The translations under genes were made by a program, and so were the position numbers. Below are positions 49,863 through 57,621 of a DNA stretch of 57,621 bases, piece after piece (the stretch's first letter is position 1; every line of letters begins with the position of its first letter). Below the pieces are notes generated by a model. The model searched no databases, had not been told where the DNA came from, and saw only the letters and a list, made by a program, of their open reading frames with translations. Origin of the DNA: an uncultured Synechococcales cyanobacterium (GTDB lineage: Bacteria; Cyanobacteriota; Cyanobacteriia; Thermosynechococcales; Thermosynechococcaceae); assembly GCA_902806435.1 (NCBI GenBank), contig CADCWO010000115.1, positions 1 through 57,621 on the forward strand, written 5' to 3'.

Positions 49863-50411
49863 ATGCGACGATTGCTGGCTTTAATTCTAGTTATTAGTCT
49901 CTGGTTTGGTGTATCACCTTCTGCCTCTGCTGATGTATCTCGCTTAGTTCCTTGTGGTGACGTTCCTGCTTTCAACCAACGTTTAGATACTCAGATTCAA
50001 GGACTCGAGGGCCGTCTACAAAAGTATTCTGCTGATAGCGCTCCAGCAGGAATGCTGAAGAAGGATATCAGGAAGGCAGAAGCTCGATTTGAGCACTATT
50101 CTGGTTTCCTCTGTGGCCCAGACGGTTTACCTCGCTTGATTGTGGATGGTCGGCTAGGACATTTAGGTGAGTTTACACTCCCCGGCCTACTATTTCTATA
50201 CATTACTGGCTGGATTGGCTATGGTGGCCGTAGCTACCTCAGGAAGGTTAAAGAAAGCAAGGAACCTGAGCTGATGGAAATTCAGCCTGATGTTCCTCTC
50301 CTCCTGTCGTGCTTTGCTTCCGGTCTGCTTTGGCCTCTAGGTGCTGTTAAAGAAATCCTCAGTGGAGACTTGATCAACCAGGAGGGAGAAATCCCAGTTG
50401 GCCCACGCTGA
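49863..50411 (+). CDS. psaF: Photosystem I subunit III (plastocyanin/cytochrome c6 docking)
   Basis: The precursor has a signal peptide (RRLLALILVISLWFGVSPSA, cleavage at SASA-D) for thylakoid-lumen targeting. The mature protein begins DVSRLVPCGDVPAFNQR, contains the SGFLCGPDGLPRLIVDGR region, one membrane helix (GEFTLPGLLFLYITGWIGY) and a second near LLLSCFASGLLWPLGAV. It starts the psaF-psaJ-psaL cluster. Confidence 0.96.
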   Translation: MRRLLALILVISLWFGVSPSASADVSRLVPCGDVPAFNQRLDTQIQGLEGRLQKYSADSAPAGMLKKDIRKAEARFEHYSGFLCGPDGLPRLIVDGRLGHLGEFTLPGLLFLYITGWIGYGGRSYLRKVKESKEPELMEIQPDVPLLLSCFASGLLWPLGAVKEILSGDLINQEGEIPVGPR

Positions 50412-50480
50412 TCCCTGGGTGATGCTGGAATATTTTAGTAACGCTCACGCTCAACTTGTACTTCCATTCAGGAGGCCTCT

Positions 50481-50612
50481 ATGCAATCGGAATTCTTCGC
50501 AAAATATCTATCTAATGTTCCTGTACTAGCAGTTGTTGCATCTAGTTTATTATTGACCGCCTTCATCTTAATTAACTGGGCCTTTCCAGACATTCTTTCT
50601 TTTACCCAATAG
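50481..50612 (+). CDS. psaJ: Photosystem I subunit IX
   Basis: A 43-residue single-span protein reading MQSEFFAKYLSNVPVLAVVA at the start, then a membrane helix and the end NWAFPDILSFTQ, clearly PsaJ. AGGAGG lies nine bases before ATG 50481. It lies 69 bases after psaF and is surely co-transcribed. PsaJ stabilises PsaF. Confidence 0.95.
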   Translation: MQSEFFAKYLSNVPVLAVVASSLLLTAFILINWAFPDILSFTQ

Positions 50613-50718
50613 TTTGCAACCTCCCACTTTAGGTAGAGATATATCGCTTTAAAGCTATTACAAATTGAGCTTGATTGAGTACAGGCTTAATTAGCTGTAG
50701 CAAAGCTCATGGCTTTTG

Positions 50719-50753
50719 AAACCCGTGATTATTACGTTAATAATCACGGGTTT
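50719..50753 (+). terminator. Strong hairpin after psaJ
   Basis: AAACCCGTGATTATTA and its exact complement form a 16-bp stem with loop CGT. Only a short T run (GGGTTTACTATT) follows, so it may be a terminator or a 3'-end stabiliser for psaFJ, separating it from the first psaL copy. Confidence 0.6.
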
Positions 50754-50885
50754 ACTATTGGAAGCAGTTCGATAAATTTATAAATAATTAACTTTTTTAA
50801 AGGTCGATTTTTATTTCGTGGTTAGAGTAGACTTCTCACTTAAAATGGTTGCACGATCATAGTTTAAAAAAAGAGAGATACACCA

Positions 50886-51353
50886 GTGATAGCTACTCCT
50901 AGAGATGTTACCCGCCCTGCTGGCGACCCACAGGTCGCTGATCTGGCAACCCCGGTAAATCAATCAGGGTTAGTCAAGGCTTACCTGAATTCTTTGCCTG
51001 CCTACCGACAAGGCCTTAGTCCTGCCACTAGGGGGTTGGTAATCGGTCTATTTCATGGCTACTGGCTGATTGGTCCTTTTGCAAAGTTGGGTCCCCTGCG
51101 GGACACGGACATCGCCAACTTGGCAGGTTTGTTCTCCACGATTGGTCTTGTGATTATTGCAACCCTGAGTGTGCTGGTTTATGCTGCCAGTAACCCGCCT
51201 AAAGCGACGGAGACAAACACGACTCCAAGGCCCCCGCAAGAACTTGAAAGCCCAGCAGAGCCTAGAGCTTGGGGTAACTGGGCAATTGGTTTCTTAATTG
51301 GTGGAGTTGCGGGCGCAGTCCTTGCCTACTTAGTACTCTTTTTCGTAGGCTAA
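50886..51353 (+). CDS. psaL: Photosystem I subunit XI, copy 1
   Basis: The 155-residue PsaL has TPRDVTRPAGDPQVADLATP at the N-terminus, the chlorophyll-binding GLFHGYWLIGPFAKLGPLR region, and two to three membrane helices ending AVLAYLVLFFVG. PsaL mediates PSI oligomerisation. GTG 50886 is the start, preceded by AAAGAGAGA, a leader nearly identical to that of the second copy. Compared with copy 2 it lacks about nine C-terminal residues and differs in the loop between helices. psaF-psaJ-psaL order is associated with tetrameric PSI. Confidence 0.94.
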   Translation: MIATPRDVTRPAGDPQVADLATPVNQSGLVKAYLNSLPAYRQGLSPATRGLVIGLFHGYWLIGPFAKLGPLRDTDIANLAGLFSTIGLVIIATLSVLVYAASNPPKATETNTTPRPPQELESPAEPRAWGNWAIGFLIGGVAGAVLAYLVLFFVG

Positions 51354-51445
51354 TCTTATTTGCCTACTTGACCCAGAACGGTATCAAGCCTGATTGTGTA
51401 CGTAAGCTTAAGTCTTCATTTAACTAAAAAAAGAGAGATACACCA

Positions 51446-51940
51446 GTGACAGTTACTCCTAGAGATGTTACCCGTCCTGCTGGCGACCCACAGGTTGCTG
51501 ATCTGGCAACCCCGGTAAATCAATCAGGGTTAGTCAAGGCTTACCTGAGTATTCTGCCTGCCTACCGGAAAGGACTAAGCCCAACCCGCAGGGGATTGGA
51601 AATTGGTCTATTTCATGGGTTTTGGCTAATCAACCCCTTTGCAAAGTTGGGTCCCCTGCGGGACACGGACATTGCCAACTTGGCAGGTTTGTTCTCCACG
51701 ATCGGTCTTGTAACTATTTCCTCTCTTGCCATACTGCTTTATGGGGCTAGTAACCCCCCCCAGCCCACAAGAACACTCACAACTCCTGAACCACCCAGTG
51801 AAGTCGTGAATAATCCACCAGCAGGCTGGGGTGGTTGGGCAATTGGGTTCTTGATCGGCGGAGTGGCTGGTGCAGTTCTGGGTTACTTTGTGGTTTCTAA
51901 TGTGGAAGTTATTCAGGGTCTGATTGGCCTGCGACAGTAA
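51446..51940 (+). CDS. psaL: Photosystem I subunit XI, copy 2
   Basis: A second intact PsaL of 164 residues, 92 bases after copy 1. The N-terminal 33 residues are almost the same as copy 1, and the KLGPLRDTDIANLAGLFSTI block is identical. It differs in the stroma/lumen loop (NPPQPTRTLTTPEPPSEVV) and has a longer C-terminus ending VEVIQGLIGLRQ. Start GTG 51446 with the same leader. It could be a condition-specific isoform; nothing in the promoter indicates which. Confidence 0.93.
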   Translation: MTVTPRDVTRPAGDPQVADLATPVNQSGLVKAYLSILPAYRKGLSPTRRGLEIGLFHGFWLINPFAKLGPLRDTDIANLAGLFSTIGLVTISSLAILLYGASNPPQPTRTLTTPEPPSEVVNNPPAGWGGWAIGFLIGGVAGAVLGYFVVSNVEVIQGLIGLRQ

Positions 51941-52017
51941 GTCTTCAAACTTGTAGTATCACCGGTTGCGAGGGCTTACAAACAATTTGAGCTCGCACAT
52001 TATTGGGACGTACACAA

Positions 52018-52483
52018 GTGATTAGTACTCCTAGGAGTTTTACTAAAGCTGCTAGTGATCTATAGGTTGCTGGCTTGGCAAGCTAATCAATGATTCTGGT
52101 CTAGTCAATGCACTGCTTAGTAACTTGCCTATTTGTCGTCGTGGTTTATCTCCGCTGCGAAGAGGGCTTCAAGTTGCTATGGCCTATGGCTACTGGCTGA
52201 TTGGTCTTTTTACCACACTAGGTCCGTTCCGGAATAACGATCTAGCCAACAGTAGCAAGTAAACCAGCTAGGTTGGCTAGATCGTTATTATTGCCCTTTG
52301 CCTATCTCTCTACGGTGCCAGTAGCTATCTAAGTCCTCCAGAAACGCTCAGACATTTAGAAGGCTGAAATAGTTTTGATAGCGGTTTCTTGATTGGGGGG
52401 TTGGTGGTAAAACCTTTGGCTACTTCTTGCTAGGAAATCTTGATTTTCTGGAAGGGATAGCTGGCAAAATATGCAATAGCTAG
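52018..52483 (+). pseudogene. psaL: Third psaL copy, degenerate
   Basis: From GTG 52018 the frame reads VISTPRSFTKAASDL, then a TAG where the intact copies have Gln. After a frameshift near 52083 it reads NDSGLVNALLSNLP, GLSPLRRGLQVAMAYGYWLI, GLFTTLGPFRNNDLANSSK and stop. Later pieces include ALCLSLYGASSYLSPPETL and FDSGFLIGG. Order and spacing (572 bases from copy 2) show it is a third tandem copy. Several stops and shifts make it non-functional. Confidence 0.92.
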
Positions 52484-52532
52484 TGTCAGGGCTTCCATTA
52501 AGACACTTGCTTAGAGGAAGAGGAATTGACAC

Positions 52533-54086
52533 TTGTTAACGCTTCGGCAAACAGAAATCCAGCAAGCTGTTGTTAGTACCCATCAGATGCGTGAAATTGA
52601 AAATCGCATCTTTGCAGCGGGTATGCCGGTGGCAGCGCTGATGGAAAAAGTTGGGGGTCTAGTTGCTCATCGCATCCAGACCCTTTATTCTTGCGTTGAT
52701 TTTCGTCAAGTTGGGATTCTAGTTGGTCCAGGGCACAATGGCGGTGACGCTTTAGTGGTAGCCCGTGAATTACATTTTCAGGGTTACAATGTCGCGATCT
52801 ACTGCCCGCTGACTAAACTGAAGGAACTTACGGCTCAACATGCTCAGTATGCTAAAAATCTGGGCATTCCTTTTATTGAGCTTCGGGAGTTAAAGCACTG
52901 TAACCTGCTGATTGACGGGCTCTTTGGTTTTGGGTTGACGCGATCGCTAGAGCCACCGCTTAGTGATACAGTCAACGCGATTAATCAATGGTCCCAGCCA
53001 GTAGTGAGTATTGACGTTCCTTCTGGGTTGCACACCGACACAGGAGAGGTTTTAGGAGTTGCGATTCGAGCTGAGCGCACTTTTTGCTTGGGTTTGTGGA
53101 AGCTAGGGCTGTTACAGGAGCAAGCCTTAGAATACGTGGGAATGGCTGAGCTGATTGGCCTGAATCTACCCCTAACTGATGTAACCGCAGTTTTAGGAAA
53201 TCAACCAGGGATCCAGTGCGTCACTAAGAGCATGGTGATCGCCCATCTTCCCCTGCCTCGCCAATCCGTAACCCACAAGTACAAAGTTGGGCATCTCCTG
53301 CTTGTTTGTGGTTCGCACCGCTACGCTGGCGGTGCAATCTTAACCGGGCTGGGGGCCCGGGCCAGCGGGGCGGGGATGCTATCGATCGCAGTTCCAGAAT
53401 CTTTAAAGCCAACACTAACCGCCCAGTTACCGGATGCCTTGATTCTTGGCTGCCCGGAAATAAATGGGGCAATCGCCAGGCTACCGGATGGCACTGAGCT
53501 GAGTAACTTTGATGCGATCGCCTGCGGTCCTGGATTGACCATGGATGCCACCGCCGTTGTCAAGCAAGTTCTTAAAAGCGAGTGCCCGTTAGTACTGGAT
53601 GCCGACGGCTTGAATATTCTGGCCCAGTTAGGTCCAGTGACCGCATTATCGCAACGTCAAGCTACTACCGTTCTTACCCCACACTTGGGTGAATTCAAGC
53701 GGCTTTTCCGTGACCTAGCTGAGCCAATGAACCGGGTAATGGCCGTTCGGGCGGCGGCTGAGCAAACTGGAGCCGTGGTATTGCTTAAAGGAGCTAGAAC
53801 AGCGATCGCTGAGCCGCAGGGTTCTGCTTGGATCAACCCCGAAAGTACACCAGCCCTAGCGCGTGGTGGCAGTGGAGATGTGCTTACAGGTTTATTAGGG
53901 GGAGTTTTAGCTCAGACAGCTTCTCAACATCCAGGAGGGGAATTCGCCGCAGTAAGTGCTGCCTGGTGGCATGCTCAGGCTGGCATCAGAGCAGCACAGG
54001 AGCGAACTGAACTAGGGGTAGATGCGTTTACCTTGACCCAATTTTTAGGACCAACCCTAAAAGCAGCTCTCCAATCTACTTCCTAG
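52533..54086 (+). CDS. nnr: Bifunctional NAD(P)HX epimerase / ADP-dependent NAD(P)HX dehydratase
   Basis: Residues about 10-215 form the YjeF_N epimerase (MREIENRIFAAGMPVAALME, GILVGPGHNGGDALVVAREL, VSIDVPSGLHTDTGEV). Residues about 245-510 form the ribokinase-like dehydratase (KYKVGHLLLVCGSHRYAGGA, ACGPGL, PLVLDADGLNIL, LARGGSGDVLTGLLGG). The enzyme repairs hydrated NADH and NADPH. It starts at TTG 52533 with GAGGAAGAGGAA upstream. It lies directly after the psaL pseudogene. Confidence 0.94.
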   Translation: MLTLRQTEIQQAVVSTHQMREIENRIFAAGMPVAALMEKVGGLVAHRIQTLYSCVDFRQVGILVGPGHNGGDALVVARELHFQGYNVAIYCPLTKLKELTAQHAQYAKNLGIPFIELRELKHCNLLIDGLFGFGLTRSLEPPLSDTVNAINQWSQPVVSIDVPSGLHTDTGEVLGVAIRAERTFCLGLWKLGLLQEQALEYVGMAELIGLNLPLTDVTAVLGNQPGIQCVTKSMVIAHLPLPRQSVTHKYKVGHLLLVCGSHRYAGGAILTGLGARASGAGMLSIAVPESLKPTLTAQLPDALILGCPEINGAIARLPDGTELSNFDAIACGPGLTMDATAVVKQVLKSECPLVLDADGLNILAQLGPVTALSQRQATTVLTPHLGEFKRLFRDLAEPMNRVMAVRAAAEQTGAVVLLKGARTAIAEPQGSAWINPESTPALARGGSGDVLTGLLGGVLAQTASQHPGGEFAAVSAAWWHAQAGIRAAQERTELGVDAFTLTQFLGPTLKAALQSTS

Positions 54087-54189
54087 ATGCGCCATAGCAG
54101 CTAACTTTCTCTAGTTGCTTCTATCTGTAGCGAGAAGGAATAGCAGTCCGATTTGTTTTACTTTGACTAAAGATGATTCCCTATCGATC

Positions 54190-54975
54190 ATGCTATTTCG
54201 TGAAGATTCAGAGGGACCAATTGGTATCACTCAGCCGACTCATGCCTGGGTTGCTGGTCAGCTAGCACGGGCTTGGGGCAACGAACAGTTTGGTGCTTTC
54301 GCCCCCTGGGAGCCAGTTTGTCTGGGTGCAGAACAACACGATATTGGTTGGCTGACTTGGGAAAAGCTACCGACATTAAACCCGCAGACTGGTCGGCCTC
54401 ATAGCTTTATGGAAGTCCCAACTGCCGTTCACGTAGACCTGTGGTCTGGTGCAAAACAGCTAGCACTTCCCTTTGGTAGATATGTTGCGCTTTTAGTCTC
54501 GCTGCATGGGACGGGGCTCTACGAGCGGTATCGGGGTTGGCAGAACTCTGCGGAGGGCGCTCGGCTTGTGGAGGGGTTTCTTGAGCGTGAATATGCATTC
54601 CAAAGCATCCTAACGGCTAGCCTGATTGACGATCCTTATTATGCTCCCTACGCAACAGCAGAAGCGATCGCGGATAATCAACGGTTAATCGCGCTCTGGG
54701 ATCTACTTTCCCTAAAACTGTGTGGCGGATTGCAGGAGGAACACCAAGTTGATAATGTTCCGACCATTAGTAACACAACAACGTTGACCTTAACACCTGT
54801 AGCCGAGACCACTACCCAGGTAAGAGTTATTCCCTGGCCGTTCCAGCAACCACGTGTAACGCTAACCTACGAAGGGCGCCGCCTCCGGCAAAACTTCACT
54901 GACGAAGCCGAGATGCGATCAGAGCTAGAGCGTGCCCCTTGGGTCACGATGACAACAACGCTTAAGCCAGCTTGA
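54190..54975 (+). CDS. DUF3891 family protein
   Basis: A 261-residue protein recognised as DUF3891 from its N-terminal QPTHAWVAGQLARAWGN, then CLGAEQHDIGWLTWE and LLVSLHGTGLYERYRG. The His/Asp pattern recalls HD-type hydrolases, but no catalytic proof is seen. ATG 54190 is preferred over 54115 because the conserved sequence starts there. The function is unknown. Confidence 0.75.
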   Translation: MLFREDSEGPIGITQPTHAWVAGQLARAWGNEQFGAFAPWEPVCLGAEQHDIGWLTWEKLPTLNPQTGRPHSFMEVPTAVHVDLWSGAKQLALPFGRYVALLVSLHGTGLYERYRGWQNSAEGARLVEGFLEREYAFQSILTASLIDDPYYAPYATAEAIADNQRLIALWDLLSLKLCGGLQEEHQVDNVPTISNTTTLTLTPVAETTTQVRVIPWPFQQPRVTLTYEGRRLRQNFTDEAEMRSELERAPWVTMTTTLKPA

Positions 54976-55039
54976 TCTTAAGGGCTTAAGTAGGAAACAG
55001 AGCCTAATTTAGAAAGCAACACTTCTTCACAGTGCACCC

Positions 55040-55690
55040 TCATTTCCTTGTTTCTTGGGTTTGCCCGTCGATAATAGCGCTCCAATCATCATTGTTAAGG
55101 GCAGTCTCAATTTGCTGCCGCTTGGCATCACTAGTCTTTGATGCTTCTAACTCATGAGTCAGGTTTGTATCAGCCATCGCCTTGCGCAGTTTGAGCTTTT
55201 TCTCCTCGTAGGCGTTGCGTTCGGCTACTGACATGGTTGCCTGTGCTGCTTCACCCACCGTAGTCCAGAGCTCGCTGGCCTCAGCATTACCTGCTGGAGT
55301 GTGATCAAGTTCTGAAAGCCATACATCGCGTAGGGTTTCCATTGCTTGGCGCTGGGGGTAGTTGAAGGTCTGAACCCGGACATACGCACATACTTCAGGA
55401 CCTAGGGTTGCCACATGGCCACTGAGGGAACGTAACACGTTGCGGGAATAGCCAATGTATTGGGTAGCTCGCTCGGTGTCCAAGACCTCGTACACACCTG
55501 CCACCTTTGCATTCGTGGAGCTTTCACACCACGTTCGAAACGGCAGCACTTGCGTACCATCGCTTGCCTGTTCAGGTGGATTTGCTGTCACAGCATGTTC
55601 ATCTTCAGAGCTGTACAAAAAGTCATGCAGCCCTTGGTGGGCTTCAGGTACATTTTGATGCTCAATTGACTTGTCTTTGGGGGTGGCCAT
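55040..55690 (-). CDS. GIY-YIG domain protein (cyanobacterial)
   Basis: The 216-residue protein has a GIY-YIG-like core. AGVYEVLDTERATQYIGYSR holds variants of both GIY (GVY) and YIG motifs; a downstream Arg (RQAMETLRDVWLSE) and Glu complete the pattern. The flanks are charged and probably helical. Members of this group lack partner genes and may be DNA-structure nucleases or have lost activity. It is the last intact gene before the IS remnants. Confidence 0.75.
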   Translation of the reverse strand: MATPKDKSIEHQNVPEAHQGLHDFLYSSEDEHAVTANPPEQASDGTQVLPFRTWCESSTNAKVAGVYEVLDTERATQYIGYSRNVLRSLSGHVATLGPEVCAYVRVQTFNYPQRQAMETLRDVWLSELDHTPAGNAEASELWTTVGEAAQATMSVAERNAYEEKKLKLRKAMADTNLTHELEASKTSDAKRQQIETALNNDDWSAIIDGQTQETRK

Positions 55691-55920
55691 CTGACTAGTC
55701 CCTGTGATTATTGCGCCTCCTTATATTAAACCTCACAGGGATCTCGGTTGGAAACTACTAGCCTTTATATAAGCCTTCCCGCTTTAGCCGGCAGTCAGTG
55801 GCCCGCTCCTTTTTTGCAAACCCACAGCTGGTAGTGGTATAGACAAGTTGATAGGCTGCTAGGGGTGTGGTGTGATGGAGATCATGTTGCAACGGGAGCA
55901 TGCTGATGATTTTGGAACCC

Positions 55921-56313
55921 ATCCATTGCCCCACCTGGTCTAGTATTGATGTCGTCAAAAATGGGTAAAAGCCCTGCTGGCAAACAACGCTATCTAGGCC
56001 GAAACTCAGGATCTACCCCTCGTAGCTTTATCTTAAGTTACTCAAGCTCGCGGTTGTTTACCCGAGAGTAAACGGCAGATTATTGACATGGCTCTCCATG
56101 GTAGTGGTATCCGGACACAGCATAGGTGCTTAAGATTAGCCCCACAACCGTCATCGAAACTTTAAAAATAAGATCGTGACTTGGAACAGCTCAATCATCC
56201 TTTCCTACATCAACTTTGTCCAAGCGCAATTGATATGGTGCCATACCTCGACGAAGCTGAGCTAGACGAGAGGTGGAGTTTTGTAGGTTTCAAAAAGCAG
56301 CGCTGGCTGTATT
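55921..56313 (+). pseudogene. IS1-family transposase remnant, truncated
   Basis: IS1 InsA-like pieces appear in shifted frames: IHCPTWSSIDVVKNGKS (the second zinc-ribbon Cys lost), GKQRYLGRNSGS, KRQIIDMALHGSGI, then VLKISPTTVIETLK. An InsB-like piece follows (SAIDMVPYLDEAELDERWSF, VGFKKQRWLY). Multiple stops and frameshifts show long decay. The match breaks off exactly where the IS630 element begins (about 56317), so that element inserted into an already present IS1 copy or its remains. Confidence 0.75.
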
Positions 56314-56317
56314 GATA

Positions 56318-57494
56318 CCAACTTGCGGCCCGATAGATAATCTTCAATAATGGGGCATCAACCTTAACAGAGGAACATTATGAGCCGAGTGAGTCGAGCG
56401 CTGCCTCACCTGTCAGCAGAAGCACTCAAGCAGAAATTTAGAACAGCCAAGAACTTCTGGCAACAGCAAAAATGGCTCGTGATTTATAACGCTCTGGTTG
56501 ACCCTCGGCCTGCTGATCAGATTGCTAAACATACCGGAGTCTCAGTTTCTACGGTTCATCAAGTGCTTTCTGAGTACAACCGCTACGCTGAGGTGGCAAT
56601 TGAGACTCCAGGTCGAGGGGGACGCCGTAGCAGTTACCTGAGTGTGGCCGCAGAACATGAGTTTCTGCGCCCTTTTATTGCCCAAGCGAAGCAGGGAAAC
56701 ATCAGCACCACTGCCATCATCCAGTCTGCCTTTGAGCAACAAGTGGGAACAAGCGTGGCTGCCTCAACAATTTATCGACTGTTGGAGAGACACCAGTGGC
56801 GTAAACTGGTTCCCCGTCCACACCATCCTAAAGCTGACTTGGAAGCGCAAGCCGCCTTTAAGCAAACTTCCCACAGCAAGTTGAACAACTCTTAGAAACT
56901 AGAAGCAACAATGACCATAGAGAAGTCCTGCTACTGGCTGCTGATGAAGCAAGATTTGGACGCATCGGACAGGTAATGAAAGCTTGGTGCCCCTCTGGAG
57001 TACGACCACTAGTTGCTAAGCAGCGGGTCAGAGAGTACATCTATGCTTATGCCGCAGTCGCACCTGAACTTGGCCAAATGACTGCCCTGGTGCTGCCTTA
57101 TGCCAACACTCCAATAAGGAAGCTCGCCGGAGGAGGATTCCCCCGGCAGACTTCCGCGATGAACCTATTCCTGCAACAAGTCTCGGTGGAGTTTGCCAAC
57201 TACTTCATCGTGATGCAAGTGGATGGGGCAGCTTGGCACCGCTCACAAGAGCTGGTTATCCCTGAAAACATCCGCCTGCTTTTTCAACCGGCTCACTCTC
57301 CTGAAGTTAATCCCGTCGAGCATGTATGGGAGGAGATCTGAGAAAAGCACTTCTACAACCGGATGTTTGACTCAATGGATGCGGTGATGGACACCTTATG
57401 TGAAGGTCTCCAGGACTTAATGAGGGTTCCTCAAGGACTGAGGTCAATGACCTATTTTCCCCATTTACACCTTACTGGTTAGTACGCGAATTGG
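56318..57494 (+). mobile_element. IS630-family element, decayed
   Basis: The element is bounded by TA at 56316-56317 and 57495-57496. The ends read CCAACTTGCGG (left) and CCAATTCGCGT (right, inward), an imperfect inverted repeat. It differs from the IS630 element at 14932 in both ends and transposase. Its transposase is broken by a frameshift and a nonsense codon. Confidence 0.75.
56380..57482 (+). pseudogene. IS630-family transposase, frameshift plus nonsense
   Basis: The first frame (56380-56895) holds the DNA-binding part (ADQIAKHTGVSVSTVHQVLS, VAASTIYRLLERHQWRK). The protein continues in the -1 frame from about 56868 (FPQQVEQLLETR, VLLLAADEARFGRIGQVMKA), with catalytic D in AADEARFG, D in MQVDGAAWH and E in PEVNPVEHVWEE. 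No A-rich slippery run lies at the join, so the shift looks like a mutation. A TGA at 57339-57341 follows WEEI, but family-like sequence (EKHFYNRMFDSMDAVMDTL) continues to TAG 57480-57482. Confidence 0.82.
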
Positions 57495-57621
57495 TATGAT
57501 AGGAGTATCCAAGGGAGAGGTGCTAGTCCAACGGAACTTCATGGCTCACCTATTGGGCGTGGCTGCCTGAGCTGGGTGATGACTCAGGAGCCTTTGTGCC
57601 TTCTCCACTTTTTGCACAAAA

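Larger units (their letters stand above)
50868..52483 (+). repeat. Tandem repeat array of psaL units
   Basis: Three head-to-tail units of about 560-570 bases start at 50886, 51446 and 52018. The sequence AAAAAAAGAGAGATACACCA before the first two GTG codons is identical, and a shorter form (GACGTACACAA) precedes the third. Identity between units 1 and 2 is patchy: long near-identical blocks alternate with diverged ones. Confidence 0.85.

Noticed and set aside
55758-55958. 66-codon minus-strand frame beside the GIY-YIG gene
   Set aside because: It overlaps the start of the IS1 remnant read on the plus strand and matches no family I know.

Overview
The window is cyanobacterial chromosome. Three kinds of evidence agree. 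It carries photosynthesis genes (psaF, psaJ, psaL, apcF, ndhL, ycf34). It carries cyanobacterial lineage markers: a fused NTRC thioredoxin reductase, a group I intron in tRNA-Leu(UAA), and the small families DUF3007, DUF3134, DUF4278 and DUF1400. The HIP1 octamer GCGATCGC is frequent. Most of the window is ordinary core genome. Mobile or decayed DNA sits at both ends and near 15-16.6 kb. No CRISPR array or rRNA was seen.

Layout. 1-1.1 kb: edge of a probable genomic island, with a tyrosine integrase running off the left end next to tRNA-Gly(CCC). 1.2-9 kb: NTRC, an OppC-type permease, a decayed Uma2 gene, a ROK sugar kinase overlapping pyrG tail to tail, an AlkA-type glycosylase and a PhyH dioxygenase. 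9.3-14.4 kb: a tightly packed galactoside operon (GH2 glycosidase, galT, an M24-like protein, galK), unusual for a cyanobacterium. 14.5-16.6 kb: a broken metal-homeostasis locus. It has a MerR-type promoter and a small HMA metallochaperone, then what looks like the first codons of a P-type ATPase, an intact IS630-family element, and a frameshifted MerR regulator.

16.6-31.7 kb: DUF1400 hydrolase, radical SAM protein, a PP2C phosphatase with a zinc ribbon, a CobA-HemD fusion (siroheme/tetrapyrrole), a lipoprotein, OppA-OppB, cysteine desulfurase, avtA and rimM. 31.9-34.1 kb: a nitrogen-control locus. A glutamine riboswitch leads a small DUF4278 protein whose C-terminus resembles glutamine synthetase inactivating factors. 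It is tail to tail with glnA, which has a canonical NtcA-activated promoter.

34.5-49.7 kb: apcF, tlyA, rbp-rpsU, a pentapeptide-repeat protein, gloB, mraY, a PfkB kinase, secA, trpA-DUF3007-ndhL, the intron-bearing tRNA-Leu, a UPF0104 membrane protein, ycf34, tsaB, a PIN-TRAM protein and tsaD. 49.8-52.5 kb: psaF-psaJ followed by three tandem psaL copies, two intact and the third a pseudogene. 52.5-55.7 kb: NAD(P)HX repair enzyme, a DUF3891 protein and a GIY-YIG protein. 55.9-57.5 kb: an IS1-type transposase remnant cut by a second, decayed IS630 element.

The most interesting points are the psaL tandem array, the riboswitch/inactivating-factor/glnA locus, the galactose operon, the decayed metal locus, and two genes (alkA-like and tsaB) whose conserved N-termini begin upstream of any ATG, GTG or TTG.
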